The position numbers were made by a program, and so were the translations under genes. 64,000 bases of DNA from Phallusia mammillata (lineage: Eukaryota > Chordata > Ascidiacea > Phlebobranchia > Ascidiidae), in the NCBI GenBank assembly GCA_003260075.1, contig QLIY01000382.1:70219-134218 (forward strand). The letters run 5' to 3'. A model generated the notes under the pieces. The model was not told the origin of the DNA. It saw nothing but the letters and a program-made list of their open reading frames with translations, and did not search any database. Numbering within the stretch: position 1 is the stretch's first letter; every line of letters starts with the position of its first letter. Below are positions 25,701 to 35,839 of the stretch, piece by piece.

Positions 25701-28700
25701 TATATTTCCCGTTTTTGCTTTTTTGACTGCGAGAAAACTGTTACATTTTCGGGTTTTGGGGCGGTATCGGGAACTGATTCTTGATAACAGTCGGATTTTC
25801 GTTTTTAATCTTTTTTTGAGTGTGAAAGTCAAAATCGAAACCCTCAGGTTGCAATTTCAAGTAGCCACTTGAGTTGAGATGAGTTGAGTTTATTTTGCTT
25901 GGTGAAAGACAACATAGCGGCACAATATCAATAAAACATCACCAAGCTGGAAATTACTGGACAATATTAAAGCGTGGTGCGCAAAATAGTGAAAGGCGCA
26001 ATAGGTGGATGATAGCCGAACGCACTTGCAGCTACACCGTAAAAACACCTTAACACCAATATCACTTAAACTTAAAATTGGTTACGACTTTTAATAAGTT
26101 TGCACAATAATTGTTTCTAGTAACTTTGCGCTAAGATCATTTGATGTTATCCAAACCAGGTTACAAGAAAATGTTGTAATTGAAAATTGGATATAAGCAT
26201 TGAAGCACTCACAATTTTTTGGCGTTTTTCTTAGTACATGTTAGTTATAAATTTCAACTTATTTTCAGACTTGCGAAGAATGCAAGACGCGTCGAAAGAT
26301 GGAGAAAAAACTTCTCATTCACAAATTTCCGAAGATCCTTGTTATTCGTATCCTTTTGGGTGTCGGTTTAAGTCGGTTAAGATTAACTAGCTATAAGGAT
26401 ACGCTTTAGAAATGCAACCAAGAATGCACTTAGAAAAAAAAACGTCGTTTTATGTGACGAATATAACGGCCAAAATAGACGTAAAAAGCGACAGCTTAAT
26501 TATTCAAATGCTTCGGCAAATGTTCATGCCATCATCAGTGATTAAATTTATGAATAGATCCATGTATAGTGATCTGTTTATATACCAAGCTTATGTTGAA
26601 GAAAAAAAGCAAAATATTTCATTGTTGTTACCTTAGACATATAGACAGAGTTGCCATACCGCCTTATTTCTAAGATTTGACCTTTTTTTGAAAGACAATG
26701 TCTTAGTAAAGTTTATTGCACCTATTTCTAAGAAATCCCCTTATTTTTGATCTGGGTCCTTATTTTGTCTTATTTTCAAAAATTACAAGTAACAAACGTA
26801 GTGAAATGACAGTAAAATCCCTGGAACAATTAAAAGTAAACCTAGACCTAAGCTGTCGTGAGATGCACAAAGTATCGTCTACGCACAAGCAGTTGCCAGA
26901 ACAGATTGGTTCTGGTCAAAAATAAGGCTTGTATAAATGCTAAGATTTGTTTGAAAACGTTTTGTTTCGTTTCGTATGAAAATTTTACCTTTCGGTTTTC
27001 CTTATTTTGGGGTCCATGTCTATGGCAACCCTGACTAGGATATGGATACGACTAAACCTAGTTTTAAACCCTGAAACTTTAAACCCGACTAACTCCACTA
27101 AATCAATCACATCGAGTTATGATTTAACGTTTGAACTTCCTCTCATCCTAGTAATTTGACCACAAAACTCCATTGTCGCATCTCTCATCCATATTTCCTA
27201 ACCCCAGGGCCATGATAGTGTGATTGATATATTGCCATGTGAGAAGTTTAAGGGAATTCGGAAATGCATGATTGATTGGGGTTTCAGTCATCAAGTGGAG
27301 ATTTGTGATTAGTCAACGAATTTCACACCTTCAAAAATTGTGACCATTATTTATTTAGGAAGTCCCTATAATGCCACTTTTGCTCCTGGTGTGCATATAC
27401 CAAACATATAGAACGTTGTATTGTATATGGAAATATATTTTAGTTTAATAGCAATTTAATTCAGCATTTTGAAGCACAAACGGTTATTGTGAATGCAATG
27501 CTTAATGAAAACTTTTAAAGCGTTGTTTTAGTTACTTGATATTGCAAACAGAATATTCACAGACCCTTATAAGGGAGAATTGTTTAGAATTTATGTATCA
27601 CCAAAAGTTTTAATACAATAGAATTTCTAGCATAACAATCTAGCTTGCAGTTTTTGTATCTCTGGTACGTCATCCTTGACCTTTTGACCTCCTCTTAGAC
27701 CTAAAACGGTTCAACGAAGGTAGCAGATATCGACAGAAGCTTACCAACCACGTTAAGTTTCCATCGAAGGGACTTGATCTGCGGAATTATGCAAGTGACC
27801 AGTGTGAAAGTAAGTTTTTTAAACTTCTGTTGTTTGAAGTGCACAATAAACAAGGTTTTTTCCGCGCCAAAAAGATTGTATCGAAATTGTCCTTTTATCC
27901 TAGTTTTCTTTCTCTTTCCACTCACGTTTTTATTCCATTTCTCTTTTTATTCTCTTGCTTTCTCGTTTCATCCTCAATTTTGCTCGTTTTATTTCTTTAT
28001 CTTTATGCCCTCCTCTTTTTATTCTCTCACTTTTCTCTTTCTTTCTACCTTTGCTCCTCTTATTGAGGCGGAATGCAGATACATTTTCAACTAAATTCTT
28101 CAGTTTTGTTTCCAAGAAAAAATTATCATCAATTTTTTTACCTTCATATTAAACCCATTTTCTGCATTATTACGTCATACTTAAGTCATCCTGTTTTACC
28201 AGATGGGGATTCGGCCGTGTACGATCTTTATGCGGTGTCAAATCACTGCGGTTCATGTTACGGCGGCCACTATACGGCGCACTGCTGCAACCCTGAAACG
28301 AAACAATGGTTCGAATACAATGATTCACAGTAAGTGATCGGAACAATGGTTCTGTGGACCTTGGTATTTTACGATGAATAACGTAATGTGATACCACATA
28401 AGCTGAACTTCTGGTAACTTAATCTTTCGTATCAGCATCAGCAAAGCGTCAATACTGTGTCTTAAAACTAATGTAATGTGGTAAGGTAAAATTCTTGATT
28501 TTTCTTGGTCGAATTCACGTCACAGTGACGCATTAGAATTAGATCCGTGACGTCACTTTGATGCAAACCTTTGGCCACACAGTAATCGGGGTTATGCATT
28601 TTTTAGATTTAAGTGTATGCTTCTTTTTGTTTCCGGGGGGGGGGAACTGCCGAAAGCTGCGTGCGATATTGACGTCATAACTCTGACGCAGTAATTACGT

Positions 28701-28810
28701 CACTGCTTTGTCGCAGGGTGAATTCCTCGTCGTCGTCTATGATCTGCACCAAGGAGGCGTACGTGCTGTTCTACACACAGCGCGGCTCCCAGTCTGCTTC
28801 GAGATTATAG
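16792..28810 (+). CDS. USP2: USP2/USP21-type ubiquitin-specific protease, complete, 15 coding exons
   Basis: Exons: 16792-16883, 16983-17030, 17258-17333, 17491-17716, 18895-18992, 20501-20560, 21332-21458, 23322-23430, 23623-23733, 24783-24951, 25556-25642, 26269-26347, 27699-27809, 28203-28329 and 28717-28810 (TAG). All phases agree, giving 1614 nt and 537 residues. A Ser/Tyr/Arg-rich N-terminal region of about 185 residues precedes a peptidase C19 domain. The Cys box is [18 protein letters not shown], the [12 protein letters not shown] box follows, zinc-binding pairs are CLECGH and TCEECK, the His box is GGHYTAHC, and the last acidic/Asn position is in YNDSQ. The family removes ubiquitin from proteins by cysteine protease chemistry. 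Human USP2 is 605 residues, so this is a slightly shorter member; USP21 or USP8-like assignment is possible. Confidence 0.95.
17858..18116. repeat. Misplaced copy of the 16.3-16.5 kb sequence inside a USP intron
   Basis: Between a G run (17858-17866) and a single N (18116) lies about 249 bases nearly identical to 16290-16537, 1.6 kb upstream. It interrupts a hAT-like end beginning CAGTGGTTCCCAACC at about 17783. The bounding artefact marks suggest a filler placed by the assembler rather than a real insertion. Confidence 0.7.
18357..18487. mobile_element. Minimal hAT-like MITE, 131 bp, with 8-bp target duplication
   Basis: The ends are CGATAGTTCTCAAAC and GTTTGAGAACCACTG, inverted over twelve bases. 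The flanking direct repeats CTGTAAAT lie at 18349-18356 and 18488-18495. It is inside the USP intron 17717-18894. Confidence 0.85.
20740..21361. repeat. Duplicated intron and truncated copy of the USP catalytic-Cys exon
   Basis: Sequence from about 20835 to 21094 is repeated at 21105-21361, with a G run at 21095-21104 between. The left copy ends 31 bases into the exon encoding CFMNSILQC (copy at 21064-21094). The right copy (21332-21458) is intact and continues with a proper donor. Both copies carry a hAT-like element of the 4732-4959 family; its left end is CAGTAGTTCCCAGCC at 20740. Confidence 0.8.
21485..21965. mobile_element. hAT-like element (CAGGGGTGGGCAACC ends) broken by three G-run joins
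   Basis: The left end CAGGGGTGGGCAACC occurs twice (21560 and 21671) after target CACTAGTG. The right end GGTTGCCCACTCCTG finishes at 21957, followed by the same target at 21958-21965. G runs lie at 21584-21593, 21695-21704 and 21796-21805. The segment 21705-21795 is a copy of 22305-22395, so the element's interior is not trustworthy. Confidence 0.75.
22431..22775. mobile_element. hAT-like MITE with TAGTGATGCACCGAA ends
   Basis: The left end is TAGTGATGCACCGAA and the right end is GTGCATCACTA. The direct repeats ATATATAC at 22423-22430 and 22776-22783 are perfect 8-bp target duplications. It is in the USP intron 21459-23321. Confidence 0.87.
24215..24385. repeat. Tandem duplicate with G-run join in a USP intron
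   Basis: Sequence 24215-24290 recurs at 24305-24380, separated by ten Gs at 24291-24300. It is intronic and does not affect exons. Confidence 0.7.
25029..25388. mobile_element. hAT-like MITE with TAGTGATGCACCGAA ends, second copy
   Basis: The left end is TAGTGATGCACCGAA and the right end is TTCGGTGCATCACGA (one mismatch as inverted repeat). The target duplication GTTTCAAC lies at 25021-25028 and 25389-25396. It is in the USP intron between exons 10 and 11. A degenerate relative lies at about 54435-54863. Confidence 0.88.
26348..27698 (+). other. Probable U12-type GT-AG intron of USP
   Basis: The donor is GTATCCTTTT, the minor-class consensus. Near the acceptor, ATCCTTGACC at 27672-27681 matches the U12 branch site, about 19 bases before the AG at 27697-27698. 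The intron is phase 1 and splits the His codon of ILVIHLKRF, so the boundaries are fixed by protein alignment. It contains a non-autonomous repeat at about 26650-27035 with GTTGCCATA-type inverted ends. Confidence 0.7.
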
Positions 28811-28909
28811 CGCGGCGACGTGACGCGTTGTTGTTGCCATGGCGATCCGCACGTGACCCGTCCGGCGGTGAAGTTTGTCGCCCGGGCGACGGTTCGCGCG
28901 AAAACAACA

Positions 28910-28915
28910 AATAAA
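28910..28915 (+). promoter_or_regulatory. Polyadenylation signal of USP
   Basis: AATAAA lies 100 bases after the USP stop codon, on the coding strand and in the expected position for a short 3' UTR. Confidence 0.6.
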
Positions 28916-28919
28916 AGTG

Positions 28920-29670
28920 GAAACATGTTTCGCATGCATGCGCTCACTCTGTGCACGTGATGTCACTACTGCACGTGATGACGTCATAACAACCCCTTAA
29001 GCTCGAAGCATGTTACGCACACAACACTTGAAACGTTTCACTGTGTTCTGCTGTCGCGGTTATACAGCAGCAGCCGGGAAACGTTGCCTGGCTTCTATGC
29101 ATTTTTGGCGCAAAGGTTTCGAAACCCAGTGTTTCCCAAAACTTTTTTCGAAATTTTATCATCGGGAAACGCTGCTGTGGTTAACGCAGTGCAGCCGTTT
29201 TTGTTTTGTACGTACTAGATTTTATTGCTGGTTTTACTAAGAATCGGTTAAAAATGTTAAAGTATTTTTGTACTTATTTATGTTGAACACGCGACGCGCT
29301 TTTCATTACACTTACGTTCTTTGCACACCCCTCCCCTTTTGGATAATGAGTTTTTACCCGTAATTCCGCTTTTGAGTAATCTTTTACTTAATGCACCCCG
29401 ATTTTTGGGTATTGTTTTACATAATGCACTTGTAATTACTCACTCCTCAACGCATAAGATGGAAGTGCTGTTTCAGTTTGACGGGCATACGTATTTTTAG
29501 TGGTTTGCAACCGTTTTATGGTAACATTTCATAAATTTATGGTCTCTTAATCGCACGTAATTTTTTTTTGCCCTAATGAGTTTTGCACCCCCTTTATTAA
29601 AAATCGAAAAGGCATAATTATAAAAAAATCAAGTTTAATTTTTGTTGTCGAATAAAAGGTTTGCTTTCAT

Positions 29671-29760
<90 letters not shown>

Positions 29761-31326
29761 GGGTACGAAATACCTGTTCTAAATGATTTTTCTAAAAATT
29801 TTAGCTTTGAAAATCGGCTTCTGAACCAGAATTTTGTGGCAAAAATATTGTACTATGTTTGAAACAATTGTCCAAACGGCGCAAGCTCGTAACCCGTTGT
29901 AAAAAATGTGTTTGAATACAAGTGCACATCTCATATATTTCGTACATACACTGTTTTAGGTTTAGTGATGAACGCCAACACATTCGCATAAAACTTGTTT
30001 TCGTACGGTAGAAAAAATCGTTTTTGTATTTGAAGCTGTAAACGTTTCTACCAGTTTTAAAAATTTGTTGTTGTTTTTTTCATTTTATAACTAATAGCAA
30101 ATTTGGAATTTAATTCACTTTAATCTTGCTCTTTTAGTTGAAATGCTACCTTACACCGTTGTGAAAATAACACATAAACTTAACTATAGGTGCTCTTTTA
30201 TTGTTAAATTCCTAATTTGACGCTTCAAAATAAAACTTTTTTGTTTTATGACGTCATTGTGATGTGTCATTTAACGAATTTACGTCACCGCCGTTTTCAG
30301 TGTTTCCCAAGTTTTTCATGTATGTCAAGTGAAACTCGTTTCTGTAGATTTTCTCTTTTTTTCATAGATCTAATTATGACGTATGCGTGAGTCCCACCGT
30401 GTGTCGGAATGTTTTTGCCTCCGTAAATAAATTACAATTCACTTCGTGCTTTGGATGACTGCAAAGGTTAGGATTCAAATCTCACCAGCCCTGGGTTGTA
30501 ATATAAACCAATGGGTAATTGATATACGTAATAAAGTGTATTAAGCGGTTTAGTGACAAACCAGAGTTGCAAGCCGGGTATGGACTTAAGACTTTCGCTC
30601 TGTGTCAGTAAATTTAACAAGCTAAGCAGCCTTTGCTGGACCTGACCTCATGTCAAACAGCCCTAACACATCTTGTTTAAGACCAATTGTTTATCGTGTA
30701 TGTTGCTTGGTCTTCTCTGGGGATTCAATGTACAGGCTTGTCAATAAAACTTTCGGGCTTTAACGGGCTGTCCCCAAAACGATTCAGTTTCGGGCAGGAA
30801 TTTCAGGCCCGTTTTAGAATTATTTTGCAGCATATATTGTTATTCTGTATTGTATGCACATGCAATATGGCTAACTGTTTCAAGGAGNAGGACAAGCATT
30901 TGGCCGAATGGTCCGGGGCGCTCGACACACTTGCAAGTGTTCGAAGTTCAATTCTCGCTAAAAGCAACGGATAACAGTTGTGTGGTTTATTAACAAAAAC
31001 TGTACAGAGGCGAAACTTGCATAAACAACGAAACAAATTGCGTGAAAGTGGAAAATACGGTTTCGCCGTCGGATTGGCTTGTTGAAAAGGTGGAACTTTG
31101 TTCACAAAAGAAACACAGCAACGATGAAAAGAGGAACTTGACAAAGTCGTAGCGACATGCTCTAAGCTTCTTTCGAATGGGGTCACTTGATGAAGTGACT
31201 GGAACTTTACATCAAATGCATAGAAAAAGCAAAAGAATGGACAGGGGGCGGTAAAAAATAACAAAAGTGCAAAGATTTATCAAAGTAAACTAACAAAGAG
31301 ACACGACAGTGGCGGGTTATTGCGAT

Positions 31327-31421
<95 letters not shown>

Positions 31422-31790
31422 GAATGCAAATTTGAAATAGGGACATTGAAAACCAACACCAATGTGTGAATTACATGGGTGGCTTAACCACAATGGCAAA
31501 ATCTTTGCGAAGATTTATTTTATACCCTTTATTAGGGTGAAGCGTTTATGGCAATTTTTGCTAATTTTTTTTACACAAATGTATGACAAAGATTTGGTTT
31601 TTAGTTAAAGGCCAGCAGTCATTTTAAAAACGCTGCCAAAATACAACTTTAAGGCCCTTAACTTTTTATGATTAGTTTATTACATTTGAACTTTGGTTTT
31701 AGACGCAATTGCTCTCTGAGCTGCTTCTAGCATTCAAATGACTGCGTAAAATTTACATTTTATGCTAAAAGTTTATGGAGGAAGCAATTG
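28920..31790. other. Convergent intergenic interval between USP and Prox-B with two long poly-G tracts
   Basis: No gene was found. G runs of 84 (29674-29757) and 94 (31327-31420) bases are far longer than any other homopolymer in the window. An N at 30888 ends a 71-base copy of 24497-24567. A tRNA-derived SINE fragment follows the N. Confidence 0.65.
30889..30966 (+). mobile_element. tRNA-derived SINE fragment, family A
   Basis: A pol III box A-like TGGCCGAATGGTCCGGGGCG and a box B-like GTTCGAAGTTC lie at tRNA spacing, resembling a Leu/Ser-type tRNA head. No cloverleaf closes. Related copies are at 35916-36016 (+) and 47650-47748 (-). Confidence 0.6.
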
Positions 31791-31796
31791 TCCTAT

Positions 31797-31967
31797 TTAG
31801 GGTGGAAAATGTGGAGACTTGAACGCATCTGGAACTGGCTGATCAAACTTGCATATTACTTTGTAGATCGACTTTTTCCACGAGCTTTCGCGGTCTTTAC
31901 CGCGTTGTATCGCCACGAAGAATTCCTGCAAACTCCGATGTATGGCATTGTCAAATTCGGGTGGCAC
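31797..31967 (-). CDS. prox1: Prox-B terminal exon
   Basis: After the acceptor TTTAG the frame reads VPPEFDNAIHRSLQEFF and ends FKSPHFPP before TAA: 56 residues. It matches the Prospero-domain C-terminus but ends five residues shorter than Prox-A and carries QRGKDRESSW where Prox-A has [10 protein letters not shown]. It reads through no other frame of similar quality. Confidence 0.93.
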   Translation of the reverse strand: MPPEFDNAIHRSLQEFFVAIQRGKDRESSWKKSIYKVICKFDQPVPDAFKSPHFPP

Positions 31968-34900
31968 CTAAACAAACATCCAAATATATATATATAAACC
32001 CCAAAGTTTTTGTAATTTTTTTTATAGCACCAATACATATAGATAGTAAACTTTGATTGTAAATTTAGATTCTGTAATACTTGAGTACTTAATTTTAGTG
32101 ACTCACTAGCGCTCCTAGTGGCAAAACATACTAGTTAATCAGTTTGTATTTCAGAAACAGGATTAATATTTTGACGACAGTCTTAGAAAGGAAGCAGGGC
32201 AATAAAATGTAAACTTCCAGTATGTTGTTTATTTGTCATTAAATGACTCAACGACAAAGTGGCAGATTTTAATGACATTCTCTATTTAACTTTTTCGCGG
32301 TTTTCTATTTTTCATTTAAAAGTACAAAGCCCTTTTTCACAAAAGGTATAGGGTAACATGCGCTTCGTACGTAAATGACGTCATCATTAACCGGTGACGT
32401 TACAGTCTAGCGCAAATATTTTCAGAGACATATGTACATCAATAAACTTGATCAAAACAAAACACGCCTTAAGAAATACATCGTAGTGCATATGTTTTAA
32501 AAGTCGCTGTTAACATAAAACCTTTATAGCATGTTAAGCTTTGGGCATTTTTAATCAAATCCGCAATAGGAACAGAGCAGACAGGTACTTTGTTAGTCCT
32601 AAACCTTGTCTGTTGATGCTCTGTCAAATTCGGCGCTTCCTGTAAGCAAGGCGGTGTACTCGGTGTCAAAATACATGTCGACAATGAACCAACTGAAAGA
32701 CGGAGTACCTCCATAGGCACCGTGATTGAATGTAGTCCTGCCAGGCCAAGTAAAAAACTACACAATGCCGCTAGTTCAATGAGGAAAGTTGTCAAAACAA
32801 TTGGTCATACATCATATTCCTTTCAAGTACTAGGTCTAGTTCGTTAGATTAAGGCAGAACACGATTGAGTGGTGTTGCAATGACGGTAGCATTGGGAAAG
32901 GATGTTTTTGATGGGTGATATAGGAAGTGTCTTACTGCTTTCTAATATTAATGTCACTATTGTCGTTCATTTGTCCATAATTTGTCATATCATTGTAGGT
33001 AGAAACTTTATCAAATGCAAGGCCTTGTTGTTTGCTGTGCCAAGGTCGGATTTCACTTCAACGAAAATTAATTGATAAAAATACAACCAAATTCGACTGA
33101 AAAAATTTTATCAAACAGAAACAGGGTTGTTGTCAAAGATTCTTTGTATTTCATCCCTTTGAATATGGTGTGTTTTTCAAAGACATTTAAGACCAAACGT
33201 TCTTGAACCATTATGTGAAATTTGAAGCCGAATTAATTAAAATTCTACATTGTTTAAGAAACATATATCTAAATAATAAAATTTAGAAAACACATATTAT
33301 ATTTTTACAATTATTTGTACATGTACAGTATTATGCTATTTTACATTACTAACGTACCACAGCAATAAATTGCATTTAAATACAATATTGACGACCCCAA
33401 TTGCCTTGGAAAAAATTCCTAAATGTTGGTGCAAAATGCGATACCAAAATTTTTCGTTATCATTTACAGCAGAAATAGCCTTTCCAACCAAACCAGTCAA
33501 CAAGTAAGGACTTTTTCCAAAAAATTAAGACAACAGTCTTTCGAAATAGGCACAAATCTTAGAAACACAACCTGTATGTCAGTCAAGTGGGAATTTTACT
33601 TACCACAAAATCCTCGTTCTTGTTGTAATGCAGATTGAGAACGCGGTACACTTCGCTGTCACGTGATACTTGCAGTTGATTCGGTTCAATGATTCCGTCG
33701 CTAAGCGCTTGCCTGGCGAACTTCTCCACTTGGATATAGAAGAACTCGCGAAAGTTGCTGAACCACTTGATCAGCTGGGAGGTGGTGGCCCGTGTAAACT
33801 GTGACGTCATAAAGAGGCATAATTATGACGTAATAACCAGGTAAAAAAAAATTTTGGACAACTTATTAAACATATAACTTGTATATTTTTATTTCATGCT
33901 GCGTCATAACTATGACGTCACGAGTTGATAAACATTTGTCACGTGATGGCCAGACAAGAGTATCGTAAATAAAGTAATTTTAGGATTGTTTTATCTGGCG
34001 ATACAAATATCGAAAATGTATATTCTTATTCATATGTTTCAACAGTGGTTCCCAACAGGGGATGAAATTAAGATGAAATATGTATTTTAATTTGTATGTG
34101 GTTTGTTAATAGACACTTTAGCTTTAGCTTATAACGTGTAAAGTTGGTGAAAGACCCAACTTTGAACCATCTTTGTATGATTTATCATGAACTGTTTTTT
34201 TATTGGGGAGGAATAAAAATGTTTTCAAATGTAAAGTGAGGAGTCCGTTGATAAAGGTATGGAACCACAGAATCAAAGCTTATCAGGCAAGAGTATTTTT
34301 GATGATTTGTTCGATAGCAATATAACGGTACAATTTTCGTATGTTTTATTTCATTTACCTTTACATCACTGAAGATTCGTTTAAGTGTGTTGGTACTTGG
34401 ATATCTTGAATAGAAAAACATCAGCTTTGCTTTCTTCAGATGCAGAGGAGTAAGGGCTTCTTGGATGTGCGAGAAAGGTTAAGGAAAAAAGCAATAATTA
34501 TTTTCTTAAAGTTTTATTTTGGCACCTTCCCATGACGCCATAACGCATTTCTATGTTGTTTCGCTGTAACGAATTGTCAAGGAGACGTGGCCCCACGCGA
34601 CTGAGAAGCCGGCAGTTGGAGTTGGTGTGAGCGGTGGTTGTGTCGCAATTGTATATCTGCGCTGTTTGCCCTTTTATCGCTTTGCTCTTTTAATATCTTT
34701 TCAATACATGTTCATTTAGGTACTAATTAACAGCCCGTTATTACAACAGGGCCGAAATAACGTTACATTTACTCTGAATGTGTTATATGTCATCTATTGT
34801 ATGTGTGTTTTGCAATTATGTTTATTAATCATCTGTTTATGATTCTATTTGAATAAGACAATAAAACAAAGTTCACAATTATATTTTCGTCATTAGGTTA

Positions 34901-35792
34901 ACAACAAAAACCTACATTTTTGCACCATTTGTTACAATTATGAGTGATTTACGACTGGTACAAAGGTAGTAAAAAAAGGATATTGCTGATGGTTGTTGGG
35001 TTGTAGAACCTGGGTTTAAGTCTTCTCTTCCGTGTTCTAAGGGAGAAATAAACACAAGTTTGGATTTTAGAACAATGACAACAGCCTGACAGGTGGTTGT
35101 CAGTTTTGCTTTAAGCGGTACAACAGCAAAAATCAACAGTGCTAATAAATTTTAGACAAACATCTCTAGCAAGTACAGTTCAAGCTATTTCTGGCTTGAA
35201 AAACTGACTTGTTTTATAAGTTAGTTTTTGAACTTTTTTACAAAAATCTTTTTATAGTTGTTTGCACTGTGGCTTTAAATCCCAGTAATTCTATTTTAAT
35301 AAAACACTGAAAATGATTTTATAAGCAAAATATATTCGTTCTGTATAAGTTAGGTAACTGATTGCAGCCTTACAACAAACGTTTTCAAACTTGTGATTGT
35401 AATGCACTGTGGTTGTACTAAATTTTTAAGCAAAAATGCAAAGCAAGCATTTCGCTTAACTTCCAACCTACCGCGTTCGTGCAATCTGTTGCTAGGAAAC
35501 TCTTCATCCATTCTCCGCGGAGCCACCTGCTGACGATAACACATCTCCACGGCGTCGCTCACCATGTTGCTGACGTCACTGTGATGACGTCGTCCGTCTC
35601 CGCCGGCTGAATACTTTGACGAGTGCGAAATCGGAAATGGAGCCGTTGCGTCATAATCTGGTCGTCTGGACAACATGACGTCATCGTCGCTATAATGTCG
35701 GTGCGAGAGGTTCACTGGGGAGTCTTGAATCCGAGGAGGCGTTGGTCGTTGCGTGGCAACCATCAGTGGCGGGGGGCGGGAAGTGACAAGAG

Positions 35793-35839
<47 letters not shown>

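Noticed and set aside
27880..28070. Hydrophobic Phe/Leu-rich membrane proteins in the USP intron
   Set aside because: The pyrimidine-rich intron sequence gives Phe/Leu/Ser codons in several frames; no start context or conservation is visible.
24496..30888. Two-copy conserved regulatory element (71 bases at 24.5 and 30.8 kb)
   Set aside because: The second copy stops at an N, like other displaced copies, so assembly filler explains it better.
31207..31499. Poly-proline proteins on the - strand
   Set aside because: They are translations of the 94-base G run and not credible coding sequence.
31788..31997. 69-codon + strand frame at 31.8 kb
   Set aside because: It is the antisense shadow of the Prox-B terminal exon, which reads as a Prospero domain on the - strand.
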